Source: SIG480 sp045539475 (lineage in GTDB: Bacteria; Bacillota; Clostridia; Oscillospirales; JAAYXM01). From it: 64,000 nt of DNA. Below the pieces are notes generated by a model, which worked only from the letters and a program-made list of their open reading frames with translations, was not told the DNA's origin and did not search any database. Position 1 is the first letter of the stretch; every line of letters starts with the position of its first letter. Positions 1 through 9,029 of this stretch are shown piece by piece. The stretch covers positions 1-64,000 of the forward strand of contig JAZQFJ010000015.1 in NCBI GenBank assembly GCA_045539475.1, written 5' to 3'. The position numbers were made by a program, and so were the translations under genes.

Positions 1-16
1 GTGTAACTAAATCCTC

Positions 17-38
17 AAATTCGGCTTCTGCCGAATTT
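17..38 (+). terminator. Possible hairpin terminator of an upstream gene
   Basis: A perfect 9-bp inverted repeat (arms 17-25 and 30-38, loop TTCT) followed by a short T-rich stretch. It could end a plus-strand gene lying left of the window. A second hairpin (GGGCTGT ... ACAGCCC, 121-140) follows, also with T-rich sequence on its plus-strand side. Neither has the T-run on the side needed to terminate hypE. I see no gene in 1-197. Confidence 0.35.
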
Positions 39-197
39 TCAATTTACTTTCAAACTTCATACCATATACTTTTTCGATGTTATCTGCAAAAAAATATCAC
101 TTTTACACTTTATGCGGTCTGGGCTGTTTTGCTACAGCCCCTTTATCTTTTCTATACAGAAGCATTATTTAAAATTGGATTTTTTCAATCTTCCTAA

Positions 198-1196
198 TCA
201 GCATATTCTCGGCAGAAGCGCGCCGGTGAGCTTTGCGGCAATGCGCGTTCCAAGCTCGCCATGTACAAGCACGCGTCCGGGGCGCGATGCCGTTACCTCT
301 CCGATTATTGCGGCATTTCTTCCCTCTTCGGTGCTTCGCATAATCGAAAGTGCCTCATCTGCGCAATCAGGCGAGACAACGCACAAAAGCTTGCCCTCAC
401 ACGCGCAGTAAAGCGGGTCAAGACCGAGAATCTCGCACGCCGCCGAAACATCATCGCGCACGGGAATATCCCGCTCGGAAAGCTCTATTGTGAGGTCGGT
501 TCCTTCCACAAATTCGCAAAGCGTTGTGGCAACGCCGCCGCGGGTGGGATCACGCAAGACACGAAGGCTTTCTCCCAACGGATAAAGCTTCTGTGAAAGC
601 GCAGCAAGAGGAGTGCAGTCAGACAAAATCTCGCTTTCCACAAGATTTTTTTCTCGCGCAAGCATTACCGCCGCGCCGTGATCTCCCGCAGTGCCGGAAA
701 TGATAATCTTATCCCCCTCGCGGATATTCTTGGGCGAAAGATTGTTATGAGCGAGAAAACCTATTCCTGCAGTATTTATATATATACCGTCACCGCGTCC
801 GCGCTCAACAACCTTAGTGTCACCCGTAACGACAGAAACACCCGCCTTTTCGGCGGTTTTTTTAATTGAAAGAATGATTTTTTCGAGATCTCCCGTTGCA
901 AAGCCTTCTTCAATGATAAACGAAAGGCTTAAGTATTTCGGAATGCCTCCCGACATTGCAACATCGTTTACGGTACCGCAAACGGAGAGCTTCCCGATAT
1001 CCCCGCCCGGAAAAAAGCATGGAGATACAACAAAGCTGTCGGTAGAAAAAACAAGTCTCTCCGCGCCTTGAAGCACTGCTCCGTCACCAAGCGCGGAAAG
1101 CGCGCTGTTACTTAAATTTTTTACGATAAGATTATCTATAAGCTCGGAGGTTTTTTTTCCTCCGCTGCCGTAATCAAGAGTTATTATTTCGTCCAT
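198..1196 (-). CDS. hypE: Hydrogenase maturation protein HypE
   Basis: HypE is an AIR-synthase/PurM-like ATPase that dehydrates the carbamoyl group received from HypF to a cyanide ligand for the Fe of [NiFe] hydrogenase. The 332-residue product has the N-terminal DYGSGGK motif, a PurM-like core with DPTRGG, and ends in LLPRIC, whose terminal Cys carries the thiocarbamate/thiocyanate in this family. The ATG at 1196 is chosen over an upstream in-frame ATG because an ACGGAG ribosome site lies just before it. It is the last gene of hypF-hypC-hypD-hypE, separated from hypD by 86 bases. Family assignment is firm. Confidence 0.95.
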   Translation of the reverse strand: MDEIITLDYGSGGKKTSELIDNLIVKNLSNSALSALGDGAVLQGAERLVFSTDSFVVSPCFFPGGDIGKLSVCGTVNDVAMSGGIPKYLSLSFIIEEGFATGDLEKIILSIKKTAEKAGVSVVTGDTKVVERGRGDGIYINTAGIGFLAHNNLSPKNIREGDKIIISGTAGDHGAAVMLAREKNLVESEILSDCTPLAALSQKLYPLGESLRVLRDPTRGGVATTLCEFVEGTDLTIELSERDIPVRDDVSAACEILGLDPLYCACEGKLLCVVSPDCADEALSIMRSTEEGRNAAIIGEVTASRPGRVLVHGELGTRIAAKLTGALLPRIC

Positions 1197-1223
1197 GGTT
1201 TTCGCTCCGTTTCTTTTGATTAT

Positions 1224-1251
1224 GAGATTCTTCGGCAAGCCTCAGGATGAC
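1224..1251 (-). repeat. Dispersed intergenic repeat (GTCATCCTGAG... type)
   Basis: Read on the minus strand this 28-base stretch starts GTCATCCTGAGG and ends GAAGAATCTC. That pattern resembles a short intergenic repeat scattered through many bacterial genomes (GTCATTCTGAG ... GAAGAATCTC). It fills much of the hypD-hypE gap. Recognition is from memory of the motif, not from a search. Confidence 0.45.
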
Positions 1252-1282
1252 GCGAGAGGCAGTCCTTCGTTTTTCTCATGTG

Positions 1283-2353
1283 CTACATATATTTGTACAT
1301 TGCGGCGCACGCACCCTCTCCCGATACCATACACGGGCCGACCGGGTTTTCCGGCGTACACGCCTTTCCGAACATCGGACACTCACACGGTGAAAGCCGA
1401 CCGCAGATAACATCTCCGCACCTGCACGCACCTGTGTCCTCTGTGTTTTTGTAAGTAATTGCAAATTTGCGCTCGGCATCAAAATCAGAATATTCTTCGC
1501 GTAAGCACAGCCCGCTCATCGGAATCTCACCAAGCCCGCGCCAGATGTCTGTTCGCGGCATGAGATATTTTTCCATAATCTTTCGCGCAAGCGGGTTTCC
1601 CTCTGCCCTGACGGCATTTGGATATGCATTTTCAAGGCGCGCCTTCCCGCTCTTTATCTGCAAAAGCAAGCGGTAAACCGCGTCGAGAATCTCACGCGGC
1701 TCAAAGCCGCCGACAACGCACGGTATGCTATATTCCTCTGCAAGGAATGAAAACGCATTCGCACCGATAACCGTTGCAACGTGCCCGGGGCAAAGAAATC
1801 CGGAAACGGCAAAATCCTCTTGCGCGATAAGCGCACGAAGAGCAGGCTCTACGGTTTTCAGCATAGACAGTACGGAAAAGTTCGTTATTCCCCCGTCCTT
1901 TGCGGCGCCGATTGCCGCAGCGGTTCCCGGTGCCGTCGTTTCAAAACCCGCACCGAGGAAAACAACCTCATCCCCCTTATTCTTTTCCGCAAGAGCCACA
2001 GCATCCAGCGGTGAATACACCACTTCAACGCGCGCGCCAAGTGCGCGAACACTCGCAAGGCTTTTGCCGTGAACGCTCCCGGGAACCTTTATCATATCCC
2101 CGTAGGTTGCAATTATCACATCCGAACGCATTGCAAGTGCGAGAATTTCATCAATCACTCCTGACGGTGTGACGCATACGGGACACCCCGGTCCAGAGAG
2201 AAGCTTTACGTTTTCGGGAAGAGATGAACGAAGGCCGGATTTTGCAATTGCCATTGTGTGTGTTCCGCAAACCTCCATAAGGTTGAGCTGCGGTAATTCC
2301 ATCCGGGAGATTTCGGAGAGGATTTCTGTCGGATTAAAGTTTTCCAAGCTCAT
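1283..2353 (-). CDS. hypD: Hydrogenase maturation protein HypD
   Basis: HypD is the iron-sulfur scaffold that, with HypC, holds the Fe(CN)2CO unit during [NiFe] hydrogenase assembly. The 356-residue protein has the family landmarks MEVCGTHT near residue 27, GPGCPVCVTP near 54, an FLCPGHVA segment near residue 186, and a Cys-rich C-terminus (CRCGDVICG, PCECPMFG) that binds the 4Fe-4S cluster. A strong GGAGG ribosome site precedes the ATG. The start overlaps the end of hypC by 20 bases, so the two are likely translationally coupled. Confidence 0.96.
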   Translation of the reverse strand: MSLENFNPTEILSEISRMELPQLNLMEVCGTHTMAIAKSGLRSSLPENVKLLSGPGCPVCVTPSGVIDEILALAMRSDVIIATYGDMIKVPGSVHGKSLASVRALGARVEVVYSPLDAVALAEKNKGDEVVFLGAGFETTAPGTAAAIGAAKDGGITNFSVLSMLKTVEPALRALIAQEDFAVSGFLCPGHVATVIGANAFSFLAEEYSIPCVVGGFEPREILDAVYRLLLQIKSGKARLENAYPNAVRAEGNPLARKIMEKYLMPRTDIWRGLGEIPMSGLCLREEYSDFDAERKFAITYKNTEDTGACRCGDVICGRLSPCECPMFGKACTPENPVGPCMVSGEGACAAMYKYM

Positions 2354-2561
2354 TTTCTACCTCCTCGGCAGCGCGGATGCTCTTTTGCGCCTGCTCTGCA
2401 CCAAGGCGCTCTATCGCAAACCCGGCATGGACAATTACATATTCTCCGAGCTTTGGATTTTCTATAAAATCAAGACGGATTTTTCTCCGCACGCCGCTTC
2501 TCTCCCCCACGGCTTCGTTTCCGTTGATTTCTGTTATTTTAAGCGGTATCGCAAGACACAT
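2334..2561 (-). CDS. hypC: Hydrogenase maturation chaperone HypC
   Basis: Small HypC/HybG chaperone (75 residues, normal length). It begins MCLAIP; the Cys after the initiator Met binds the iron in the HypC-HypD complex and later contacts the hydrogenase large-subunit precursor. An AGAGGT ribosome site lies upstream. It sits 23 bases after hypF and overlaps hypD by 20 bases, matching the physical partnership of HypC with HypD. No hydrogenase structural gene is in the window, so its client is encoded elsewhere. Confidence 0.95.
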   Translation of the reverse strand: MCLAIPLKITEINGNEAVGERSGVRRKIRLDFIENPKLGEYVIVHAGFAIERLGAEQAQKSIRAAEEVENELGKL

Positions 2562-2584
2562 TTTAAATTACCTCTTCTTTACTT

Positions 2585-4813
2585 TTATCTGGAATGCGCG
2601 GCAACAAGTGCCTGACCAAGGCTTATTCCCTCGTCATTTGCCGCCACGCGGTGATGCACAAGAACCTTAAAGCCTGCTTTTTCAAGTGCCGGATGAAGCC
2701 TTTCCAGCAAATACATATTCTGGAATGTCCCTCCGGAGAGCGCAACGGTTCGCAAGCCTGTATCTGACGCAATTTTTTCTGACATTTCCACGGCAAAAGA
2801 AACAAGCGTATTCATAAACGCCGCACATATTTTGCCGATATCGCGCATGTCTTTTTTATCGCGAACAATCCCGCGAATCATTTCGCGCCAGTCAAAAACA
2901 TACATTCCGTCTTTTTCTGTTATTTCATACGGGTAAACCCCACGCTCATTCTCATCTGCCATTACTTCTAAAAGAGTTGCCGCCTGACCTTCATACGAAG
3001 CCCTCTCCCGAATACCGAGAATTGCAGCAATTCCGTCAAAAAGCCGTCCCATGCTCGTCACCGCGGGACAGTTTATGCCGCTTTGGAGTATTCTCTCTGC
3101 AATAGCGTCATCACACGCAAGACCGGCATCGAGCATAAGTGATGCGGCGATGCGTGAAATTTCTTTTGATGCCCGGTCGCCCCCCGGAAGCTTTATCGGA
3201 CGGATGCTTCCGAGCCGACGGAAACCCGAAAAAGAGCCGGTCAAAAACTCCGCTCCCCATATTTTTCCGTCGGTGCCATATCCCGTACCGTCCCAGATTA
3301 TTCCGATGCTCTCACCGTCAAACCCGTTATCTGCCATGCAAGAGCACATATGTGCGTGGTGATGTTGCACCCGCACAAGCGGAATTTTTTGCTTTTCCGC
3401 ACGCTCTTGTGCATACGCCGATGACATATAATCAGGATGCATATCGCACGCTAAAACGCTTGGTTTTGTATCAAATATATTCTCAAAATGCGCTGTTTGT
3501 TCTTCAAAATCCTCTAATGTTTCAAGATTTTTAAGATCACCGATATGACGTGACGGAAACGCGTGGTGTCCGCGCGTAAGCGTGAACGAGGCTTTCTGCT
3601 CTGCCCCGCATGCAAGAACTGACGGCAGCTCCTCAGTAAGCGTTACCGGATACGGAACATACCCACGGCTTCGCCGTGCAAAATACGGCGCTTTATCATA
3701 CACCCACATAAGCGAATCATCACAGCGTATGTGAATCTCGCGGTTGTGTAAAAGAAAGAAATCCGCAATGCCGGAAAGAGATTCCCGCGCATCATCATCC
3801 TTATATACAATCGGAAAATCAGAAATATTGGCGCTTGTCATTACAACGCAGGAAAGCTCATCCTCAAGCAAAAGATAATGCATTGGCGTGTATGGAAGCA
3901 TAATGCCAAGACGTGAATTTTCGCTTATATGCAAAAATGAACTCTTTTCTTTCTTTTTGAGAAGGACAATCGGCCGCTGGGGCGAGGCAAGAAAGCCTTT
4001 CTCTTCCTCTGAAAGCTCAACAAACCGTTCCGCTGTTTCAATATCACGGCACATTATTGCGAACGGCTTTTCATCCCGCTTTTTTCTTTCACGCAGACGG
4101 TGTACTGTCTCTGCATCATCTGCGCGGCAGGCAAGATGATACCCTCCAAGCCCCTTAACTGCAACAACAGCTCCGCTCCGGATTTTTTCCCGCGCAAGAA
4201 GAATTGCATCCCCCGATATTTCTTTTCCGTCACTGTCAATAAGAAAAATCCGCGGACCGCATACCTCACAGCAATCCGGCTGGGCATGATAGCGGCGGTT
4301 TTCTATATCACCGTATTCCTCTTCGCAGTCCTGACACATTAAAAACGGTGCCATTGTAGTATTTTTGCGGTCATACGGAATATCACGCGTTATGGTAAAG
4401 CGCGGGCCGCAATTTGTGCAATTGATAAACGGATAACGGTATCTCCGGTCCGACTTATCGTAAAGCTCGCGCAGACAATCATCACACACAGCGATATCGG
4501 GAGAGATAAGCGTTCTCCGAACCTTTCCCTGCTCACTCTCTATGATACAGAATCCGGCAAATCCGCAAAGAGTGTCGCTCTTTTTTATATCCACATTCTC
4601 TATAAGCGCAAGAGGCGGGGCATTGTGCTTTATTGCACTGCAAAAAGAGTCTATATCGCACTCGCTGCCCTCGCAGATAACCTCCGCGCCAAAAGAGGTA
4701 TTGCATACCGTTCCGGAAAGCGAAAGCCCGCGTGCAATTTTATGCACAAACGGACGAAACCCAACACCCTGAACTATTCCGTATATTCTTATATCAGCAT
4801 GAATTCTTTTCAC
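2585..4813 (-). CDS. hypF: Carbamoyltransferase HypF
   Basis: HypF makes thiocarbamate on the HypE C-terminal Cys from carbamoyl phosphate and ATP. Domains in order: acylphosphatase-like (IYGIVQGVGFRPF near the start), two zinc-finger motifs of the type CDDCLREL/CTNCG and CQDCEEEY/CCEVCG, a YrdC-like domain (KGLGGYHLAC), and a Kae1-like domain with HHHAHMCS and the ALSGGTFQN segment. I choose GTG at 4813 because a GGGAGA ribosome site lies 6 bases before it; the upstream in-frame ATG at 4852 has none. First gene of the hyp operon, divergent from rubrerythrin. Confidence 0.95.
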   Translation of the reverse strand: MKRIHADIRIYGIVQGVGFRPFVHKIARGLSLSGTVCNTSFGAEVICEGSECDIDSFCSAIKHNAPPLALIENVDIKKSDTLCGFAGFCIIESEQGKVRRTLISPDIAVCDDCLRELYDKSDRRYRYPFINCTNCGPRFTITRDIPYDRKNTTMAPFLMCQDCEEEYGDIENRRYHAQPDCCEVCGPRIFLIDSDGKEISGDAILLAREKIRSGAVVAVKGLGGYHLACRADDAETVHRLRERKKRDEKPFAIMCRDIETAERFVELSEEEKGFLASPQRPIVLLKKKEKSSFLHISENSRLGIMLPYTPMHYLLLEDELSCVVMTSANISDFPIVYKDDDARESLSGIADFFLLHNREIHIRCDDSLMWVYDKAPYFARRSRGYVPYPVTLTEELPSVLACGAEQKASFTLTRGHHAFPSRHIGDLKNLETLEDFEEQTAHFENIFDTKPSVLACDMHPDYMSSAYAQERAEKQKIPLVRVQHHHAHMCSCMADNGFDGESIGIIWDGTGYGTDGKIWGAEFLTGSFSGFRRLGSIRPIKLPGGDRASKEISRIAASLMLDAGLACDDAIAERILQSGINCPAVTSMGRLFDGIAAILGIRERASYEGQAATLLEVMADENERGVYPYEITEKDGMYVFDWREMIRGIVRDKKDMRDIGKICAAFMNTLVSFAVEMSEKIASDTGLRTVALSGGTFQNMYLLERLHPALEKAGFKVLVHHRVAANDEGISLGQALVAAHSR

Positions 4814-4842
4814 ATTTGTCTCCCGATTTTTAATTTTAATAC

Positions 4843-4871
4843 TGGACAACATTTCAAATATATGATATTAT
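4843..4871 (+). promoter_or_regulatory. Promoter of rubrerythrin gene
   Basis: TGGACA (4843-4848), 17-base spacer, TATTAT (4866-4871); five of six matches to each sigma-A hexamer. The 5' leader is about 45 bases. A GAGAGGAG ribosome site (4907-4914) lies before the ATG at 4923. Confidence 0.7.
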
Positions 4872-4922
4872 ATTTTTGGTCAAAAGTAAATACCAATTTT
4901 CATTTTGAGAGGAGTTTTTAAC

Positions 4923-5462
4923 ATGAATTTAAAGGGTTCAAAGACAGAGGCAAATCTTTGGGAAGCTTTTGCAGGAGAAAGCCAGGCAAGAAATAAGTAT
5001 ACATACTATGCTTCCAAGGCAAAGAAGGAAGGATATGAGCAGATTTCCGCTATTTTCACGGAAACTGCAAACAACGAAAAAGAACATGCAAAGCTTTGGT
5101 TTAAGCTTCTTCATGACGAAGAAATTCCCACAACCACAGTAAACCTCAAGGACGCTGCAGACGGCGAAAACTATGAGTGGACAGATATGTATGCTAATAT
5201 GGCAAAGACCGCAAAAGAAGAAGGCTTCGACAGAATTGCATACCTTTTTGAAGCAGTAGGCAAAATCGAAAAAGAGCATGAAGCAAGATACAGAAAGCTT
5301 CTCTCAAATATCGAAACAGGTGCCGTCTTCTCCCGCGAGGGTGACGTTGTCTGGCAGTGCTCTAACTGCGGTCACATCCACGTTGGCAACGGTGCTCCCC
5401 AGCTTTGCCCTGTTTGCGCTCATCCGCAGGCATATTTTGAGCTTTTAAAGACAAATTATTAA
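4923..5462 (+). CDS. rbr: Rubrerythrin
   Basis: Cytoplasmic non-haem iron peroxidase that detoxifies hydrogen peroxide in anaerobes. The 179-residue protein has a ferritin-like diiron domain with the Glu/His ligand motifs (GESQARNKY, NEKEHAKLW, EKEHEARY) and a C-terminal rubredoxin domain with paired Cys motifs (CSNCG and CPVCA) for one Fe(SCys)4 site. The ATG at 4923 follows a strong ribosome site; the longer frame starting from TTG at 4905 would run through that site. Single-gene unit with its own promoter and terminator. On the left replichore it reads toward the origin, against the fork direction. Confidence 0.97.
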   Translation: MNLKGSKTEANLWEAFAGESQARNKYTYYASKAKKEGYEQISAIFTETANNEKEHAKLWFKLLHDEEIPTTTVNLKDAADGENYEWTDMYANMAKTAKEEGFDRIAYLFEAVGKIEKEHEARYRKLLSNIETGAVFSREGDVVWQCSNCGHIHVGNGAPQLCPVCAHPQAYFELLKTNY

Positions 5463-5485
5463 TTTAATTCTCTTTTGATTACAAA

Positions 5486-5516
5486 ACCGTCGGAGTTTCC
5501 TCCGGCGGTGATTTTT
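5486..5516 (+). terminator. Intrinsic terminator after rubrerythrin
   Basis: 10-bp stem ACCGTCGGAG / CTCCGGCGGT with one G-T pair, 4-base loop, then a run of five T residues. Confidence 0.85.
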
Positions 5517-5580
5517 ATTTAAAGCGCGAAAAATGGCGGTTTTTGGCTATTAAAAAAATTGTAAACAATTCTGAAAAGGG

Positions 5581-5638
5581 TTGACATAAAACAAAAAGTA
5601 CGCTATAATGTAATTACTTTGTAACCGGTTTGTAACCG
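5581..5638 (+). promoter_or_regulatory. Consensus promoter with tandem repeat for the M23 peptidase gene
   Basis: TTGACA (5581-5586), 17-base spacer, TATAAT (5604-5609): a perfect sigma-A consensus. Just after the -10, TTTGTAACCG occurs twice (5618-5627 and 5629-5638), an 11-base period that could be an operator covering the start of the transcript. Confidence 0.85.
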
Positions 5639-5668
5639 ATATTTTTATGCTAAAAAGGAGTGAGATGC

Positions 5669-7297
5669 ATGGAAAGAGATTCACAGCAGTGCCTCGACGC
5701 AGTGATCTGTGACAGCCCGGCTGTCCCGTCACTTTCGTCGGATAAAAACAAAATAGCTGATTTTATTTTCGGCATTCTCGCCGTTTTATATGAAGCGTTT
5801 TCCTTTGCTTGTTCAAAGGTTGTCCACGCTTCCGTCATTTTCTGGACGTTTTTTCTTTCGCGCGTTCTCTCCCCCGCCTCTGTTTATGCCGTGGCGGCGA
5901 TAAGCGCAGCATCCTCTTTTCTCGGTGAAGCACGGATTAAGCTTCGCTGTCTTTCTCACCGCGCAACGGTTTCGCTTTCTCAGTTTCGTGCAAACCGTTT
6001 TGCTCTTGTTTCCGTTGTTCTCGCGGTAACGTTTCTTCTTATCGCATCTACGCTGTACAGCGTTGGTGTTAAGATTACCGTTGACGGCAAGGAGCTCGGT
6101 TATGTTTATAACCGAGCTGAATACAACGAGGCTCTTTCTTTTGTAGAAGAGCGTGCAAGCGAAATACTGGAGCGCCCATACAGTGTTTCTTCAAATGTGC
6201 GCTTTGAGCTTGGCATTATTCCCCGTGAAAAGGTTCTTTCAAAACAGGCGTTAAGCTCGTTCTTCTTCTCAAACATCAAAGAGGTTTCTGAGCTTTATGC
6301 GCTCACTGTTGACGGTGAGGTTATCGGTGCAAGCCGCAACCGTGAAACTCTTCAGAATATGATTGACGAGCTTCTTTATCACAACGATCCCAACGTCCGC
6401 GCGCACTTTGCACAGGATGTAAGCATATCAAAAAGATACGTAGATGCCTCAAAGCTCATTTCGTATGATGAAATCCGCGAAAAGCTTACTTCCAAAATTC
6501 ATTCAACGCGCGAATATACCATAGAGTACGGTGACACGCTTGACTCTATCGCAAAGAAAAACGGTATGACACGTGAAGATCTTCTCGAGCTTAACCCCGG
6601 ACTTCGCGCAAGCAAGCTCCGTGCAGGAAAAAAGGTTACGGTCGGCCGTGAAATTCCCTTCCTTTCCGTTGAAGCGGTAAGGCGCGTTGAATATACGGAA
6701 ACAATTCCTTATGAAACAAAGACAGTAGAAACAGATTCCCTTTACAAGGGAACAAAGAAGGTTACAACTCAGGGGCGCGTTGGTACGCGTAAGGTTGTTG
6801 CCGATGTAACATATGTAGATAACAAGGAAACCTCGCGTGATATTATTTCAAGCACAGTAACGCAGCAACCGGTAACAAAGGTTGTTCAGGTCGGAACAAA
6901 AGCCCGCCCGAAGACAATGGCAACCGGCAAGCTTTCACGTCCGGTACGCGGTGCGATTATTTCTTCAAACTACGGTATGCGCCGTGGCAGCATGCACAAG
7001 GGTGTTGACTTTGCGGCAAAGAGAGGCACGCGGATTTCCGCGGCGGACGGCGGCACGGTAACGTGGGCAGGCTGGAAGCGCGGCGGCTGGGGTTATCTCG
7101 TTGTAATCAACCACGGCAACGGTATTGAAACCTACTACGCGCATAACTCAAAGGTGCTTGTATCAGTCGGTCAGAAAGTCGCAAAAGGCGAGCAGATTGC
7201 AAAAATGGGAAGCACCGGTAACAGTACCGGCCCGCACTGCCACTTTGAAGTTCACGTAAACGGCAGATACACCAATCCATGGAAATATATATCGTAA
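5669..7297 (+). CDS. Membrane-anchored LysM/G5/M23 peptidase
   Basis: Probable cell-wall endopeptidase acting outside the membrane. The 542-residue product has hydrophobic N-terminal segments (about residues 28-75 and 112-135), a LysM-type repeat (YTIEYGDTLDSIAKKNGM), a G5 domain (RRVEYTETIPYETKTV onward), and a C-terminal M23 domain with HKGVDFA, YAH and PHCHFE, the zinc and catalytic motifs. ATG at 5669 is chosen since AAAGGAG lies 8 bases upstream; the in-frame GTG at 5660 overlaps that site. Substrate is inferred as peptidoglycan cross-bridge; whether it works in growth, division or sporulation cannot be told from context. Confidence 0.88.
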   Translation: MERDSQQCLDAVICDSPAVPSLSSDKNKIADFIFGILAVLYEAFSFACSKVVHASVIFWTFFLSRVLSPASVYAVAAISAASSFLGEARIKLRCLSHRATVSLSQFRANRFALVSVVLAVTFLLIASTLYSVGVKITVDGKELGYVYNRAEYNEALSFVEERASEILERPYSVSSNVRFELGIIPREKVLSKQALSSFFFSNIKEVSELYALTVDGEVIGASRNRETLQNMIDELLYHNDPNVRAHFAQDVSISKRYVDASKLISYDEIREKLTSKIHSTREYTIEYGDTLDSIAKKNGMTREDLLELNPGLRASKLRAGKKVTVGREIPFLSVEAVRRVEYTETIPYETKTVETDSLYKGTKKVTTQGRVGTRKVVADVTYVDNKETSRDIISSTVTQQPVTKVVQVGTKARPKTMATGKLSRPVRGAIISSNYGMRRGSMHKGVDFAAKRGTRISAADGGTVTWAGWKRGGWGYLVVINHGNGIETYYAHNSKVLVSVGQKVAKGEQIAKMGSTGNSTGPHCHFEVHVNGRYTNPWKYIS

Positions 7298-7307
7298 ATA
7301 ATAATTT

Positions 7308-7350
7308 AACCTCCCAACCACAAATCAAACGGTTGGGAGGTTGTTTTTTT
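7308..7350. terminator. Strong intrinsic terminator between M23 peptidase and iscU
   Basis: Perfect 12-bp stem (7308-7319 with 7331-7342), 11-base loop, then G and seven T residues on the plus strand. It lies between converging genes; the T-run serves the plus-strand gene best. Confidence 0.9.
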
Positions 7351-7373
7351 CAGCTTTTGTCAAGCACGGAAAT

Positions 7374-7808
7374 TTACTTATTATGTGAGCAGCAATTTTC
7401 GCAGTTGCCGTCACAGAGACCGAGCTTGCCCGGATCCTTTCCCTGACGCTTATAATAATCTGCGATTGCAGACTTTATTGCCTCTTCAGCAAGCACGGAG
7501 CAGTGAAGCTTCTCCGGCGGAAGTCCGTCAAGCGCCTCGGCAACAGCTTTGTTTGTAAGGGTAAGTGCCTCTTCAATGCTCTTTCCCTTTACCATCTCGG
7601 TTGCCATAGAGCTTGTTGCAACTGCCGCACCGCAACCAAAAGTCTTGAACGTTACATCGGTTATAATGTCGTTCTCGTCAATCTTCATATACATTTTCAT
7701 AATATCGCCGCACTTTGAGTTGCCTACCTGCCCGATAGCGTTTGCGCCCTCAAGCTCGCCGACGTTGCGCGGATTTGAAAAATGGTCAAGTACCTTTTCA
7801 CTGTACAT
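7374..7808 (-). CDS. iscU: Iron-sulfur cluster scaffold IscU/NifU-like
   Basis: Scaffold on which Fe-S clusters are built from sulfur delivered by the adjacent desulfurase. The 144-residue protein starts YSEKVLDHFSNPRNVG, typical of the NifU N-terminal family, and carries the three conserved ligand Cys in SKCGD, FGCGAA and LHCSVLAEEA, plus an extra Cys-rich tail (CDGNCENCC) of unknown use. The gene is 18 bases after the desulfurase gene and co-transcribed with it. No HscA/HscB or SUF genes are nearby, as in many Clostridia with a minimal pair. Confidence 0.94.
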   Translation of the reverse strand: MYSEKVLDHFSNPRNVGELEGANAIGQVGNSKCGDIMKMYMKIDENDIITDVTFKTFGCGAAVATSSMATEMVKGKSIEEALTLTNKAVAEALDGLPPEKLHCSVLAEEAIKSAIADYYKRQGKDPGKLGLCDGNCENCCSHNK

Positions 7809-7825
7809 AATATAAAACTCCTTTC

Positions 7826-8998
7826 TTATTCTTCCCAGACCGGTTTTCCGTTTTCCCAGACCGGACTCATTGCACGAAGCTTTGCCGAAACCTTCTCAAC
7901 TGCTTCTGCAATCTTTATTTCATCTCCATCTGCATTATCCTCACCGAGAGAAAGACGGAGAGAACCGTGCGCAATATGATGCGGAAGCCCTATTGAAAGC
8001 AGAACATGAGACGGGTCAAGTGAGCCGGATGAGCATGCAGAGCCGGAGCTTGCACATATTCCCTCATTAAACATATTGAGAAGCAATGCCTCACCCTCTA
8101 TTCCCTCAATTACAATACTGCAAAGACCGGGAAGCCGGTTTGTAGGATGTCCTGTAAGGTGAGTATACGGAATTTTAAGAACTCTCTCAATAAGAGCATC
8201 ACGCATTTTTGTAAGGCGGGCAATGTTTTCATTCATATGTTCATTTGCAAGACGTGCAGCCTCGCCGAGAGCAACGATATACGGAACATTTTCCGTTCCG
8301 GCGCGGCGTCTTTTTTCCTGCCCGCCGCCGTAAATCAAGTTGTCAATGCGGATTCCGGAGCGAATGTAAAGAGCGCCTATTCCTTTCGGTGCACCGATTT
8401 TATGTCCGGAAAGCGAGAGAAAGTCAATATTCATCTCGTCAACGTTTATCGGAATATGCCCATATGCCTGAACAGCATCTGTGTGGAAAAAGATTTCTTT
8501 TTCCTTTGCTATGGCACCAATTTCGCGTATCGGTTGGATAGTTCCGATTTCGTTATTCGCGGTCATAATTGAAATAAGAATTGTCTCATCACATATCGCA
8601 GCTTTAAGGTCGTCAACAGAAACCGAGCCGTACTCATCAACCGGAAGATACGTAACTCTTATACCCTGTTTTTCAAGCTGCTTGCAGGTTTCCATAATCG
8701 CCGGATGCTCTATGCACGAGGTGATTATGTGATTACCCTTATCACGAAGCTTTGATGTAACTCCGCGCAGCACCCAGTTATCGGATTCGCTTCCGCAGCT
8801 TGTGAAAAAAATTTCCTTTCCACGCGCGCCGATTACCTTTGCAACTTCCTCACGTGCATTTTCAACAGCGCGCTTTGCATCATACGCAAAGGCATAAAGA
8901 CTTGACGGATTACCGTAATGCTCAGTGAAATACGGAAGCATTTTATCCAAGACCTCCGGCTTTGTGCGCGTTGTAGCCGAGTTGTCTGCGTATATCAT
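7826..8998 (-). CDS. iscS: Cysteine desulfurase IscS/NifS
   Basis: PLP enzyme that removes sulfur from cysteine as an enzyme persulfide for Fe-S cluster building. The 390-residue protein starts MIYADNSATTRTKPEV, has the PLP-Lys motif SLSGHKIGAPKG and the catalytic Cys loop ASSGSACSSGS. The ATG at 8998 follows a clear AAGGAGGA site; the open frame extends 28 codons further upstream without support. It is followed by the scaffold gene. No IscR-type regulator is seen. Confidence 0.95.
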   Translation of the reverse strand: MIYADNSATTRTKPEVLDKMLPYFTEHYGNPSSLYAFAYDAKRAVENAREEVAKVIGARGKEIFFTSCGSESDNWVLRGVTSKLRDKGNHIITSCIEHPAIMETCKQLEKQGIRVTYLPVDEYGSVSVDDLKAAICDETILISIMTANNEIGTIQPIREIGAIAKEKEIFFHTDAVQAYGHIPINVDEMNIDFLSLSGHKIGAPKGIGALYIRSGIRIDNLIYGGGQEKRRRAGTENVPYIVALGEAARLANEHMNENIARLTKMRDALIERVLKIPYTHLTGHPTNRLPGLCSIVIEGIEGEALLLNMFNEGICASSGSACSSGSLDPSHVLLSIGLPHHIAHGSLRLSLGEDNADGDEIKIAEAVEKVSAKLRAMSPVWENGKPVWEE

Positions 8999-9029
8999 TT
9001 GTATTCCTCCTTGGAAAAAAAATTTAATT

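Noticed and set aside
112..411. Plus-strand 99-codon frame at the left edge
   Set aside because: Mostly antisense to hypE; no start signal.
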